A DNA stretch of 64,000 nucleotides from FEN-1297 sp021817845 (lineage in GTDB: Bacteria; Bacteroidota; Ignavibacteria; Ignavibacteriales; Ignavibacteriaceae), in contig JAKAFW010000011.1 in NCBI GenBank assembly GCA_021817845.1, forward strand, positions 29,537-93,536. The letters run 5' to 3'. The notes beneath the pieces were generated by a model, which saw only the letters and a program-made list of their open reading frames with translations, was not told the DNA's origin and searched no databases. This document shows positions 18,201-27,140 of the stretch, piece by piece (the stretch's first letter is position 1; each line of letters begins with the position of its first letter). The position numbers and the translations under genes were made by a program.

Positions 18201-19131
18201 CCATTTATCATTCTCTGTCGTTGATCTAGATGTCTTTCTTTTCGGCGTCTATTCTTTTGCTACGTTGCTGATGATTATTCTAAGCACTGTGCTAGCAAAT
18301 AAAATTTCCGAACCTATCAGGAGGCTTACTAAGGCAACCGACTCGGTAGCTCACGGTGATTTTAACGTTCAACTAAATTCAACTGAAAGAGGTGAAATCA
18401 AAGAGCTACTAACGGGATTTAATTCGATGACAAATGAACTTAAGAAGAACCAATCAGAACTCGCCGAACTTGAAAGAGAAAATGCTTGGAAGGAAATGGC
18501 TAAGCAAGTCGCGCATGAAATTAAAAATCCATTAACTCCAATGAAATTAGCAATACAACAATTAATCGTTTCTTATAAAGATAAAAACCCGAATTTTGAT
18601 TCAATTTTTGAAAAAGTTTCTTCCACTATAATGAATCAAATAGAAAATCTTAGTTTGATTGCTTCTGAGTTTTCAAGATTTGCCAGAATGCCTAATCTTA
18701 ATTTTGAAAAAATTGATTTAATAAATGTTATTAATGATACTACTAATCTTTTCGTTGAAGAAAAAATTAAAATAATTATTTCAAATGAAGTTGAGGAAGC
18801 AATGATTGAAAGTGATAAAACCCAACTTAGAAGAATGTTAATAAACTTAATAAGAAATTCGATTCAAGCAGGCGCAAAAAATATTATTATCAGAGTAGGC
18901 TCTTCTGAAACTAATTATGTCGTTCTCGTTAAAGATGACGGCAGCGGAATTCCCGAAGGAATCAAACATAAAATTTTTGAACCCAATTTTTCAACTAAAG
19001 ATAAAGGAATGGGTCTTGGACTTAAATTGGCAAAAAGATTTCTTGAAAGTTCATCAGGTAGCATAAGTCTTGTTGATGGGATTGAATCAGGAACGGAATT
19101 CAAAATTATTCTTCCGGGACTAAAAGTATAA
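15292..19131 (+). CDS. Large NtrY-like sensor histidine kinase
   Basis: A 1279-residue membrane sensor, very long for a histidine kinase. It has an N-terminal helix, an extracytoplasmic region to about residue 245, a block of hydrophobic segments (about 250-535), a second external region, two helices near 785-840, a third external region and a helix near 985. A HAMP domain follows (about 1005-1055). The H-box A-H-E-I-K-N-P-L-T-P-M puts the phospho-acceptor at His1075. The N-box N-L-I-R-N-S, D-D-G-S-G-I-P and G-M-G-L-G-L complete the catalytic domain. The H-box form is NtrY-like. No response regulator is adjacent, so the partner is elsewhere. Confidence 0.9.
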   Translation: MYQKLFNKIKGDRIYFAIVFFILILIFTSGIITPILVKNLEDNWEKILSGKILKIQNSVTYLYKQKENNLVTLEKKFKSELRSTLNPQNSSYASLLKLVNMDRYKKLSIEVLAPNGKLIAWNNQIAVPQIDILPLSYPAGEAHFYSTELITYLTVTDTIFIDSDQFYFVVSDPIEKHFSLQNPYFENINFTKEISAKYLTQFDIAFNPFEEKTNDGRKYSFDLTNNNGDKIGLVTFYKPALNIAVSTLYETVNTIQSILMSLGFLFVGLGFRKDFYNLKYRVSKFILLTFYLVTFRLLLFYTGFPTGLLEGNLVDPAYFSSTFGGGIVKSPIEFLISSLFFLLIIIKGYQYFQSYLHFGMSKISLQKKYFWIYLFLVSVLFFWAIRGLSATIKSVIFDSTLRYFKEPNLIPNLPSIIMNLSALIFGISVVVVLCGLLLYLTSFFNESDSKKQKKVLLYLYFYFQVFGVIFLLYENEPLITPVISFLFITIVFILTYQIHFVKVSEGFYYICVAIAASVLTITLMNYFNIELEKQSLKTTALEINRPNDNLLRFLIKETLSNSAKNQKIIDSFNNGSTNYSAEAFKLWAESSLQKESINSSLGIYDKNLNPLGNFSIGINPKSINIKQFINDNTTIPKLVEINQPGDTVKKVVLGIIPIMDRGIKVGYLSAVIGYDLKTLFVNDIPDFLESKNNNINSVLDIANLKIFLFNDSKLAQVYGDIYPSRNQIKPILSADFNGDNEAWFNLSLNGQNFFIFAIKTNQNGVEKITAVAARDKKISWDLFNFFKIFLIHSIFIIVFSLLVFATNVRKIKYTFRTQLLIAFLFVSIIPVLILAIYNRQIIEDKRRSAILDELNERTVYLENNIREEFHEGKTANYIIAFQNAARDMNISFAIYDGNNQFYNSRDQFYKSGLFTDRLNPQVYYALNYLNYREYLTQERIENFVYDSYYKIFNLGDRPFIIGVNDAFNKVHLSFSVVDLDVFLFGVYSFATLLMIILSTVLANKISEPIRRLTKATDSVAHGDFNVQLNSTERGEIKELLTGFNSMTNELKKNQSELAELERENAWKEMAKQVAHEIKNPLTPMKLAIQQLIVSYKDKNPNFDSIFEKVSSTIMNQIENLSLIASEFSRFARMPNLNFEKIDLINVINDTTNLFVEEKIKIIISNEVEEAMIESDKTQLRRMLINLIRNSIQAGAKNIIIRVGSSETNYVVLVKDDGSGIPEGIKHKIFEPNFSTKDKGMGLGLKLAKRFLESSSGSISLVDGIESGTEFKIILPGLKV

Positions 19132-19144
19132 ATAAAATATTTTT

Positions 19145-22100
19145 ATGAATACATTAACAGATCATCAAATAAGAGCATTAAACTTTAAGAACCATATCTC
19201 CTTAACAGCAAATGCTGGTTCAGGTAAAACACTTGTTCTTGCAAGCCGTTATCTGGAAATTGCATTGAAAGAAAATATTTCGCTTCGAAATATTGCAGCT
19301 ATTACTTTTACTGACAAAGCTGCCGGTGAGCTGTATAAAAAAATTGCAGGGGAGATAGAAAGAAAACTTTCCTACAGTAGTGACATACGGGAAAAAATAA
19401 GGCTTGAAGAAATTAGGCAACAACTTGTTTCGGCAAATATCTCTACTATCCATTCTTTTTGTATCGATATATTAAGGGAATATCCCGTCGAAGCTAAGCT
19501 TGACTCAAATTTTGTACCGGTGGATGAAAAGGTTTCATCAGAACTTATCGAATTAGCTATCGAAGAAGCAATTAAAAATGCATTAAATGTACCGGATGAA
19601 GAAATCAACATGAAATATCTGGTCAGGGTATTTGCTTCAAAAAAGAATTTTTCAAACCAAATTGTATCGCTAATTAAGCGTCGCAAAAACGTATTAACAA
19701 TCACAAAAAATATTTATAGCCTGAAAGAAACAGAAATCTCAAAATTCTTTTTCGATTCATTTATGGAATATTCTGAAAAAATATTTATCAACAAAATTGA
19801 GAACGCTATCAATCTTATCCGGTCTATTAATAGTGTCGTTCTTGATGTAAATATCAAAAATGTTATTGCCTCATCCATAAATAATTTGTTGAACGATAAT
19901 CTGTCACTGGAAAGATTCTGGGATAAATTATTAATGCTGTTGAAAATTAAAAACCTGGTAACTACAAAAACTGGCAGTGTAAAAATTAATGGTTACTTAG
20001 GCAAGCATTCTATCGAAAATCTTGGTAATGAAGTTAACCAAATAGAGGAGATATTTTCCGAACTTGAAATGATCATGCCGATTGATAATCATGAAGAAAT
20101 AGAAAACGAACTTGCTCATTTTGGTAAAAAAGTTATTAACTTTTTCAATAATGCACTTAAAATATATTCCAACAGAAAAAAAGAAAATGGTTACTTGGAC
20201 TATGAAGATATCCTTTTGTTTACTCAAGACATTTTGAAAATAAATTCTGTACGTAAAGCCTTGTCTGATAAGTTCAAATATTTACTTATCGATGAATATC
20301 AAGATACAAATGAAATCCAGTACAATATTTTCCTCCCGATTTTAGAAGATTTAAGGAAAGGAAATTTGTTTGTAGTTGGAGATGAAAAGCAGAGCATTTA
20401 TATGTTTAGGGATGCTGAGTTGGAAGTATTTAATCGAACCAAAAAAAACATTAGGGAAATAGAAGGCGATGCTTCTTTGCTTTCATTACCGGATAGTTTT
20501 AGAATGGCCCCCGAATTATGCCTTTTTACAAATTCTCTTTTCAGGAAATTATTTAATAATCCAAATAGACTATTTAATGAGGTAGAACATTCGGATTTGG
20601 TTTGCGCTTTGAACGACGGCATTCAAGGGCATGTTGAAGTATTACTACCCAAAATAAATCCAGTCAAAGATCAAAATTTAATTATACCACAATTTTCTGA
20701 ATCTGAAATCGTTACGAGAAAAATATTGCAGCTTGTTGGAAGCAACGATGAACAACTTAATATTAACTGGGGAGATATTGCTGTCCTTTGTAGAAAAAGA
20801 AAATCTTTTATCGAGCTTGAAAAAGTTTTTATTAAATATGGCGTTCCATTTCTAATCGTAGGCGGAAAAGAATTTTATAAACGACAGACTATTTACGACA
20901 TATACAATTATTTTGCTTTTCTTCTTGATGAAGATAATGACGCTGCATTAACTGGTATTTTACGCTCTCCATTTCTTTCCTTTTCCGATTCGCAAATATT
21001 TGATATATCTCTTCAAAATGGAAAAACACTTTGGACAAAAGTAAAAAATTATATATCAGTAAATAAGCAATTCTTTAAAACATTCCAGCCAATTATGGAA
21101 ATTAAAAATGGGTCCGGTAACTCCGATTTTATATCTCTCTTAAGAGAAATTTTAAATGGATCAAACTTCTTATCAGTCATTGCATCTAGACCTGACGGTG
21201 TACAAGAGTTAGCAAATATTCAAAAACTAATTCAGCTTACTAATAATTATGACTCACAAGGATATAAAACATTATATGATTATGTTACTTACCTAAAAGA
21301 ATCAATCGAACAATCTCAAGAGGAAGCGCAAGCTTCCATAGCTGATGATGCAAATTCTGTTAAAATAATGACTTTGCATCAGGCAAAAGGTTTAGAATTT
21401 CCCGTAGTGATTTTATTCAATAGCGGAGATAGTCCAAAGAGTGATTCAACAAAAAGTAAATCAATCACCATTAGTAAAGATTTCGGATTACTTGCCAAAC
21501 TTCCTTTGAACGAAAAATATTTTGATGAATATATTTCTGCGCCCATAATTGGAATTAACAATTTGATAAAGTACAAGAAGAATATTGCGGAAGTTAAAAG
21601 ATTATTTTACGTGGGAGTAACAAGAGCAAAATATTATTTATTTATTTCAGCCACCCCGGTTAAGGATATGTCTTTTAGTAAAGAATCCTTTATGGGACTT
21701 CTGCAACAAGGCTTGGACATAAATTTTAATAGCGAAAACCATCTACTCGAATCTAATCTCACTTCCTTGATTTTTGACGGAGATCGGTTTAGTAATATTA
21801 CTAAAACTCTTTCTCTAAATATTCCGGTAAAAAATGAAACAGATATTATTCTACCGGAAAATCCCGTAATAAGTACCGGCTTTGTTGCTAAGAATTTATT
21901 ATTGGACATTATTGAAGATCATCCTTCGCAAGAAATAATTTCAGCCTCAAAATTTTCAATCTACTCTCAATGTCAAATGAAATATAGACTGACTTACAAC
22001 TTCGGTCTGAGTGAGATTATGGAAAAAGTTCTTCATAGAAATTTGACTGCAAAAAAAAATGATTTTGAATTTGAATTCAAAAACAAAAATGAAGAGAATG

Positions 22101-22750
22101 AATATCAGAGCAATTATGACCTTTCAAAGATAAAAGGAAGCATAATCCATAAATTATTAGAAATTGAATCAATTCCTACAACTGTTGAAAAAAATTTCGA
22201 ATTGATCATAAATGATGAAATAAAGCCTGGTAATATAGCAGCGCAACATGAGGCGGGATTTAAAAAAAATATAATCGAGCAGCTTTTGAGATTTTATTCA
22301 TCTGATTCTTATAAACGGATTAAAGCATTCTCAAATTATAAAAATGAGTTTGAAATTTTTGTTGAAGAAGGGAAAAATATATTCTACGGTATTATCGACA
22401 AGATTATTTTTGATGATAATAAAATTATTATTATTGACTATAAAACTGACGACATATCGGAAAAGGAAATTCAGGAAAGATCAAAAATTTATTTAAATCA
22501 AATGAAATTTTATTCCTATATTGTAAGTAAATTATTTCCTGACTTTACAAAATTAGAGATGAAACTTTTATTTCTTGAGTTTCCGGCTCTATCTGTTGAT
22601 AAAGAAATAAATGCATCTGATTTGAGCGAAATAAAAAATCAAATAAAATCAATGATTGAAAATTTACAGGGCGGTAATTTTGTTAAAAACGCAAATCACT
22701 GCAGCGAATGTAAATTTTCAATAAATTATTCTTACTGTATTAAAAAATAA
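19145..22750 (+). CDS. AddA/UvrD-type helicase-nuclease
   Basis: A 1201-residue superfamily 1A helicase with a C-terminal nuclease, the layout of AddA/RecB-type end-resection enzymes. Walker A A-N-A-G-S-G-K-T is at residues 22-29. I-T-F-T-D-K-A-A-G-E-L, D-E-Y-Q-D-T-N (motif II), H-Q-A-K-G-L-E-F-P-V-V and G-V-T-R-A-K-Y-Y (motif VI) follow. The C-terminal I-I-D-Y-K-T-D is a PD-(D/E)XK nuclease motif. One cysteine lies before the nuclease (Y-S-Q-C-Q) and a C-S-E-C...Y-C group lies at the end; together they could hold a 4Fe-4S cluster as in AddB or Cas4-type nucleases. No AddB partner is adjacent. Role: probably recombination repair of double-strand breaks. Confidence 0.88.
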   Translation: MNTLTDHQIRALNFKNHISLTANAGSGKTLVLASRYLEIALKENISLRNIAAITFTDKAAGELYKKIAGEIERKLSYSSDIREKIRLEEIRQQLVSANISTIHSFCIDILREYPVEAKLDSNFVPVDEKVSSELIELAIEEAIKNALNVPDEEINMKYLVRVFASKKNFSNQIVSLIKRRKNVLTITKNIYSLKETEISKFFFDSFMEYSEKIFINKIENAINLIRSINSVVLDVNIKNVIASSINNLLNDNLSLERFWDKLLMLLKIKNLVTTKTGSVKINGYLGKHSIENLGNEVNQIEEIFSELEMIMPIDNHEEIENELAHFGKKVINFFNNALKIYSNRKKENGYLDYEDILLFTQDILKINSVRKALSDKFKYLLIDEYQDTNEIQYNIFLPILEDLRKGNLFVVGDEKQSIYMFRDAELEVFNRTKKNIREIEGDASLLSLPDSFRMAPELCLFTNSLFRKLFNNPNRLFNEVEHSDLVCALNDGIQGHVEVLLPKINPVKDQNLIIPQFSESEIVTRKILQLVGSNDEQLNINWGDIAVLCRKRKSFIELEKVFIKYGVPFLIVGGKEFYKRQTIYDIYNYFAFLLDEDNDAALTGILRSPFLSFSDSQIFDISLQNGKTLWTKVKNYISVNKQFFKTFQPIMEIKNGSGNSDFISLLREILNGSNFLSVIASRPDGVQELANIQKLIQLTNNYDSQGYKTLYDYVTYLKESIEQSQEEAQASIADDANSVKIMTLHQAKGLEFPVVILFNSGDSPKSDSTKSKSITISKDFGLLAKLPLNEKYFDEYISAPIIGINNLIKYKKNIAEVKRLFYVGVTRAKYYLFISATPVKDMSFSKESFMGLLQQGLDINFNSENHLLESNLTSLIFDGDRFSNITKTLSLNIPVKNETDIILPENPVISTGFVAKNLLLDIIEDHPSQEIISASKFSIYSQCQMKYRLTYNFGLSEIMEKVLHRNLTAKKNDFEFEFKNKNEENEYQSNYDLSKIKGSIIHKLLEIESIPTTVEKNFELIINDEIKPGNIAAQHEAGFKKNIIEQLLRFYSSDSYKRIKAFSNYKNEFEIFVEEGKNIFYGIIDKIIFDDNKIIIIDYKTDDISEKEIQERSKIYLNQMKFYSYIVSKLFPDFTKLEMKLLFLEFPALSVDKEINASDLSEIKNQIKSMIENLQGGNFVKNANHCSECKFSINYSYCIKK

Positions 22751-22778
22751 AGTCTAATTAACAATATCCGGATAAAGT

Positions 22779-23243
22779 ATGTTTAAAAATGTTCAGCAAC
22801 TCAGAAATCTAGAAACGATAGAAAATGAATTAAAGAATAATACTTGTGGAATCCTTTCCTTTTATACACAAGAAGAGAAAATTGTTCAGCTTGCAGTTAC
22901 ATTTATTTACTTGGATAAAAATGTGTATATTTTCCCAACGAGTGAAGATGAGTTGTTCGATAAAATTCACATAGAAGTCAAATCAAGTTTCACTGTTCTC
23001 AGAAACATCAAACCTAAAAAACGAGTTGAGCTTGATAATTTGCCTACTTATGATTTCCTTTCAATCTCCATAAAAGGTTTCTTGAAACGGGTTGAAGAAC
23101 AAAAATTGATGGATGATCTTGTAAAGAATTATTCGATGAAATATGTTAAAGAATTTAATGAAAGTACAGATCTTCCGGTCTTTAATAAAATATTTTTTAT
23201 TGATACTGAAGAAATTCAGGCAGTTGAAGAAACAGGTGGATAG
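22779..23243 (+). CDS. Pyridoxamine 5'-phosphate oxidase-like split-barrel protein (tentative)
   Basis: A 154-residue soluble protein with no signal peptide. The pattern of an N-terminal helix followed by strands C-G-I-L-S-F-Y, I-V-Q-L-A-V-T-F-I-Y-L-D-K-N-V-Y-I-F-P, then K-S-S-F-T-V-L-R resembles the flavin-binding split barrel of PPOX-like proteins. I see no decisive motif, so this is a fold guess. It lies 28 bases after the helicase gene and may be in the same transcript. Confidence 0.55.
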   Translation: MFKNVQQLRNLETIENELKNNTCGILSFYTQEEKIVQLAVTFIYLDKNVYIFPTSEDELFDKIHIEVKSSFTVLRNIKPKKRVELDNLPTYDFLSISIKGFLKRVEEQKLMDDLVKNYSMKYVKEFNESTDLPVFNKIFFIDTEEIQAVEETGG

Positions 23244-23294
23244 TCTTTTATTTGCTTAAATGAAATTTATTAATATTATTTATCGGAAGTTTTA

Positions 23295-24926
23295 ATGCTA
23301 AATTATGTTTGGCTAGCTCTACTTTTTTTTGGTATTGGTACCGCAATCACTACAGACATAATTGATCAAAGCCAAAATAAATTTCAAAACGGAAACCCAC
23401 TAATCGTAACATTAGAATTCCCCGGTGGATTTCAAAAAAATCAAGAAAAATCTTATCATACAATTCTAAGTATTAAAGCTGCTGACTTTTCTAATTTCTA
23501 CAAAGAGAATATTTATCAAGATATTTCTATTCCTGCTATTGTTACCCATCATTCAAATGCTGCCAAAGATGTAATTAACTTTAAAATCTCAAGTACTGAT
23601 CCAAAAATATGGCAGGAAATGGCTTCGGCGTCCGGGAATAATGAAGATCTTAACGGAAAAATAAAAATTGATTCCTTACTCTCTCCTTCTATTGCGAAGG
23701 CTCATATCGTCCTTGAGAATGTTTCGTTTCTAAAACTTAAAGATGTAACCTCGGCTGCTTTAGATTATGCCGGAAGTGCAGTAAGTATTTCGCTAGGCTT
23801 AATCGGTGTTATGGCGCTTTGGCTTGGAGTTATGAAGGTTGCTGAAGATGCGGGTTTGATTTCGATAATTGCAAGATGGTTAAAACCGGTTACTAAAAAA
23901 TTATTTCCTGATGTTCCACCAGAACACCCCGCGATGGGTTCAATGATCATGAATATTTCTGCAAACATGTTAGGACTCGGAAATGCCGCTACACCTTTTG
24001 GTCTGAAGGCGATGGAAGAACTGAATGAACTTAATCCCGAAAAAGGAGTTGCTACAAATGCAATGTGCACTTTCCTTGCAATAAATACGGCTGGTATAAC
24101 ATTGATCCCTGCCACTGCAATTGCAATCCGGGCAGCTTCCGGAAGCTCTGAACCCGCAATAATAATTGGGACATCTTTATTTGCCTCTTTCTGTGCGACC
24201 ATAGCTGGTGTTACTGCTGCAAAGATTTTAGAAAAATTTCCAATCAAAAAAAATGAATTTACCTTTTGGGCAAAGAGTAACTTAAAAAATATTTCTGCCA
24301 TTGTCGGTTTCATCCTCCTTATACTCATAATTATTTTTTCCGGCATTGGCAAAGATATTCTTCAGCGATTAAGTTTCTTCTCTCCTGGCGCCGCAAGGAA
24401 TATTTTACAAATATTTTCAACTCTGGCAATTCCTTTGCTAATAATAATATTTATCGGCTACGGCGCAATTAAGAAAGTTAGAGTCTATGAAAAATTTGTT
24501 GAAGGAGCTAAGGAAGGATTTACCATTGCAGTAAAAATTATTCCGTACCTGGTTGCGATGCTGGTTGCAATCGGAATTTTTAGAGCAGGAGGGGCGATGC
24601 AATGGCTAATAAATATTCTTCACCCGGTGACCGACTTAATCGGTCTTCCCGCCGAGGCTGTGCCTATGGCTTTTATGCGCCCTCTTTCAGGCAGCGGCTC
24701 ACTAGGCATAATGGCTGAAATAATTTCAGTCCACGGCCCTGATTCATTCATAGGAATTTTAGTCTCAACTTTGTACGGAAGCTCAGAAACAACTTTTTAT
24801 GTATTAGCTGTCTATTTTGGCGCTGTTAATATCAAGCGGATAAGGCATGCTCTTTCGGCAGGATTGATTGCAGATATTGTCGGAGTTCTTGCTGCTTTAT
24901 TTATTGTTAGATTATTGTTTGGATAA
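23295..24926 (+). CDS. Fused SpmA/SpmB-type nucleoside-recognition (Gate) membrane protein
   Basis: A 543-residue integral membrane protein. Residues 1-150 contain one N-terminal helix and an external region. Then two homologous Gate domains follow, the first at about 155-320 (S-M-I-M-N-I-S-A-N-M-L-G-L-G-N-A-A-T-P, typical of SpmA) and the second at about 390-540 (R-P-L-S-G-S-G-S-L-G-I-M and L-Y-G-S-S-E-T-T-F-Y, typical of SpmB). SpmA and SpmB were named from Bacillus spore maturation, but such fusions are common in non-sporulating bacteria, so a transport role of unknown substrate is more likely than sporulation. Confidence 0.9.
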   Translation: MLNYVWLALLFFGIGTAITTDIIDQSQNKFQNGNPLIVTLEFPGGFQKNQEKSYHTILSIKAADFSNFYKENIYQDISIPAIVTHHSNAAKDVINFKISSTDPKIWQEMASASGNNEDLNGKIKIDSLLSPSIAKAHIVLENVSFLKLKDVTSAALDYAGSAVSISLGLIGVMALWLGVMKVAEDAGLISIIARWLKPVTKKLFPDVPPEHPAMGSMIMNISANMLGLGNAATPFGLKAMEELNELNPEKGVATNAMCTFLAINTAGITLIPATAIAIRAASGSSEPAIIIGTSLFASFCATIAGVTAAKILEKFPIKKNEFTFWAKSNLKNISAIVGFILLILIIIFSGIGKDILQRLSFFSPGAARNILQIFSTLAIPLLIIIFIGYGAIKKVRVYEKFVEGAKEGFTIAVKIIPYLVAMLVAIGIFRAGGAMQWLINILHPVTDLIGLPAEAVPMAFMRPLSGSGSLGIMAEIISVHGPDSFIGILVSTLYGSSETTFYVLAVYFGAVNIKRIRHALSAGLIADIVGVLAALFIVRLLFG

Positions 24927-24944
24927 ATAAAAATATAGAAGAAT

Positions 24945-25898
24945 ATGAAAGTTTTTATAACGCAAGAAATTCCTGAAATAGCTTCAAAGCTTTTGAAAGC
25001 TAAAAATTTTGAAGTCTCCGTCTACCCCAAAAACAAACCAATTTCTAAAAACGAATTACTGAAGAGTATAAAAAATGTTGATGCTGTAATTTCTCTTTTA
25101 ACAGATAAATTTGATGCGATAATACTTGATAAAATGTCAAATTGCAAAGTTATTGCTAACTACGCAGTCGGCTTTAATAATATTGATATCAAATACGCCA
25201 AGCAAAAGGGAATTACTGTTACTAATACGCCGGACGTTTTAACTGACGCAACTGCCGACCTTGCAATAGCCTTAACTCTGGCGTGTGCAAGAAGATTTGT
25301 TGAAGGAGTTGAGCTCGTACGCCTAAAAAAATTTAATGGTTGGTTACCAAAACTGTTGCTTGGCGTCGAACTGAAAAATAAAGTCTTCGGAATTCTCGGG
25401 GCAGGAAGAATTGGTACTGCAACTGCTATAAGAGCTAAGTCTTTCGGAACAAAGATAATTTATTTTTCTAATTCTCGAAATGTATTTTTGGAAAACAAAA
25501 TTGCTGCAAAAAAAGTCTCTTTGGAATTTTTGTTAAAACATTCCGATATTATTTCAGTTCACCTTCCTCTTAATCCTAAAACCTTTCATCTGTTAGATAA
25601 GAAAAAATTATTATTACTAAAGGAGAAGGCAATCTTTATTAATACTGCTCGCGGTGATATTGTTGACGAAAAAGCCTTAATCAATATTCTTAAAAGGGAA
25701 AAAATATTCGCTGCAGGTTTAGATGTTTACGAAAATGAACCTGTACTAAATCCTGATCTTTATAAATTAAAAAATGTCGTTCTCCTTCCGCATCTCGGAA
25801 GCGCTACAATTGATGCCCGCAATAATATGGCTATACTTGCAGCAAAAAATGTCATTGCTGTTTTATCAGGGAAAAAACCTATTACTCCGGTCAATTAA
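24945..25898 (+). CDS. D-isomer-specific 2-hydroxyacid dehydrogenase (glyoxylate/glycerate type)
   Basis: A 317-residue NAD(P)-dependent dehydrogenase. The Rossmann motif G-I-L-G-A-G-R-I-G-T lies at about residues 149-158. The catalytic Arg is in I-N-T-A-R-G-D-I-V-D, the Glu in V-Y-E-N-E-P, and the His in L-P-H-L-G-S-A-T. The sequence style is closest to glyoxylate reductase/glycerate dehydrogenase (GyaR), but substrate cannot be fixed from motifs. It is 19 bases after the SpmAB-like gene. Confidence 0.88.
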   Translation: MKVFITQEIPEIASKLLKAKNFEVSVYPKNKPISKNELLKSIKNVDAVISLLTDKFDAIILDKMSNCKVIANYAVGFNNIDIKYAKQKGITVTNTPDVLTDATADLAIALTLACARRFVEGVELVRLKKFNGWLPKLLLGVELKNKVFGILGAGRIGTATAIRAKSFGTKIIYFSNSRNVFLENKIAAKKVSLEFLLKHSDIISVHLPLNPKTFHLLDKKKLLLLKEKAIFINTARGDIVDEKALINILKREKIFAAGLDVYENEPVLNPDLYKLKNVVLLPHLGSATIDARNNMAILAAKNVIAVLSGKKPITPVN

Positions 25899-25980
25899 AA
25901 ATGTTTTTTTGAATTTGAGACGGAAATTAAATATGTTAGTCAAGTAAAGTAGCAATAACTACTAACGAAAGTGAAATCAT

Positions 25981-27102
25981 ATGAGAATAGGGATTCCCAA
26001 AGAAAATATTCAGGAAGAAAAACGAGTGGCATTAGCTCCGGCTGGCGTTGATTCATTAACAAGATCGGGGCATACAATTTATTTTCAAAGTGGTGCTGGT
26101 GAAGGGAGCAATTTTAGCGATGAAGAATACCGACAGGCAGGTGCAACAATTGTTTACAGCGCCGAAGAGGTTTACCGAAGAACTGAGCTAATTGCTAAAG
26201 TTACACCGCTATCTGATATCGAACTTAGTTTACTTCAGGAAAATCAAATCTTATTTTCTTTTCTTCATTTAGCTATCGGAAATAAAGCAACTATTGAAGA
26301 TCTTTTGAAGAAAAACATAACTGCAATCGGATATGAACTTATTGAAAATGAATCGGGACTTCCGGTTTTACACTCAATGAGTGAAATTGCTGGGCAGCTT
26401 TCTATTCAAATTGCTGAACGATATCTTGAAAGCTATACAAAAGGCGGTCGAGGAATTTTGCTGGGAGGAATTACTGGTGTGGCTCCTGCTGCAGTCGTTA
26501 TTCTCGGCGCTGGCGTCGTCGGAACAACAGCAGCCAGAGCAGCGCTTGGAAGAGGTGCTCAGGTTATTGTGTTGGATAAAGATCTTAATCGCTTAAGAAA
26601 AATTGATTCCACTTTTCATCAACAATTAACTACCGTGATGGCTAATCCATATACTATTTCAAGAGGTGTTAAGTTTGCTGATGTGCTTATAGGTGCTGTT
26701 TTAATAAAAGGTGAAAAAACTCCTCACCTGGTTTCCGAAGATATGGTAAAGCAAATGAAAAAAGGCGCTGTGATTATCGACGTCTCGATTGACCAGGGTG
26801 GCTGCATTGAAACAAGCCATATTAAAACCATCTCAGACCCAACTTATTATTTGCATGACGTAATTCACTACTGTGTCCCAAATATGCCTGCTCTTGTTTC
26901 AAAAACAGCAAGTTATGGTTTGAATAATGCTTCGCTGCCGTATATTCAAAATATTGCTGATAACGGTTTATCAAACGCATTGCTCGGAGATACAGGTTTA
27001 GCAAATGGCGTTTGCACTTATAAAGGATATGTTTCAAACGAAGCTGTGGCTAATATTTTTAATTTTGAATATAGACGGCTTAGAATATTTTCTACTAATT
27101 AG
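25981..27102 (+). CDS. ald: Alanine dehydrogenase
   Basis: A 373-residue protein of the alanine dehydrogenase/PNT N-terminal family that reversibly deaminates L-alanine to pyruvate with NAD. The start M-R-I-G-I-P-K-E, V-A-L-A-P-A-G-V, the NAD motif I-L-G-A-G-V-V-G-T, and D-V-S-I-D-Q-G-G-C-x-E-T-S are family marks. The length matches single-chain Ald and is shorter than transhydrogenase chains. It may be co-expressed with the following CoA-transferase. Confidence 0.93.
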   Translation: MRIGIPKENIQEEKRVALAPAGVDSLTRSGHTIYFQSGAGEGSNFSDEEYRQAGATIVYSAEEVYRRTELIAKVTPLSDIELSLLQENQILFSFLHLAIGNKATIEDLLKKNITAIGYELIENESGLPVLHSMSEIAGQLSIQIAERYLESYTKGGRGILLGGITGVAPAAVVILGAGVVGTTAARAALGRGAQVIVLDKDLNRLRKIDSTFHQQLTTVMANPYTISRGVKFADVLIGAVLIKGEKTPHLVSEDMVKQMKKGAVIIDVSIDQGGCIETSHIKTISDPTYYLHDVIHYCVPNMPALVSKTASYGLNNASLPYIQNIADNGLSNALLGDTGLANGVCTYKGYVSNEAVANIFNFEYRRLRIFSTN

Positions 27103-27140
27103 AAATTCTATTTTTAAATTAATCTAAGTAAGAGAATTAT

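Noticed and set aside
23295..24926. Evidence for sporulation
   Set aside because: SpmA/SpmB-type proteins occur widely in non-sporulating bacteria, and no other sporulation gene is present.
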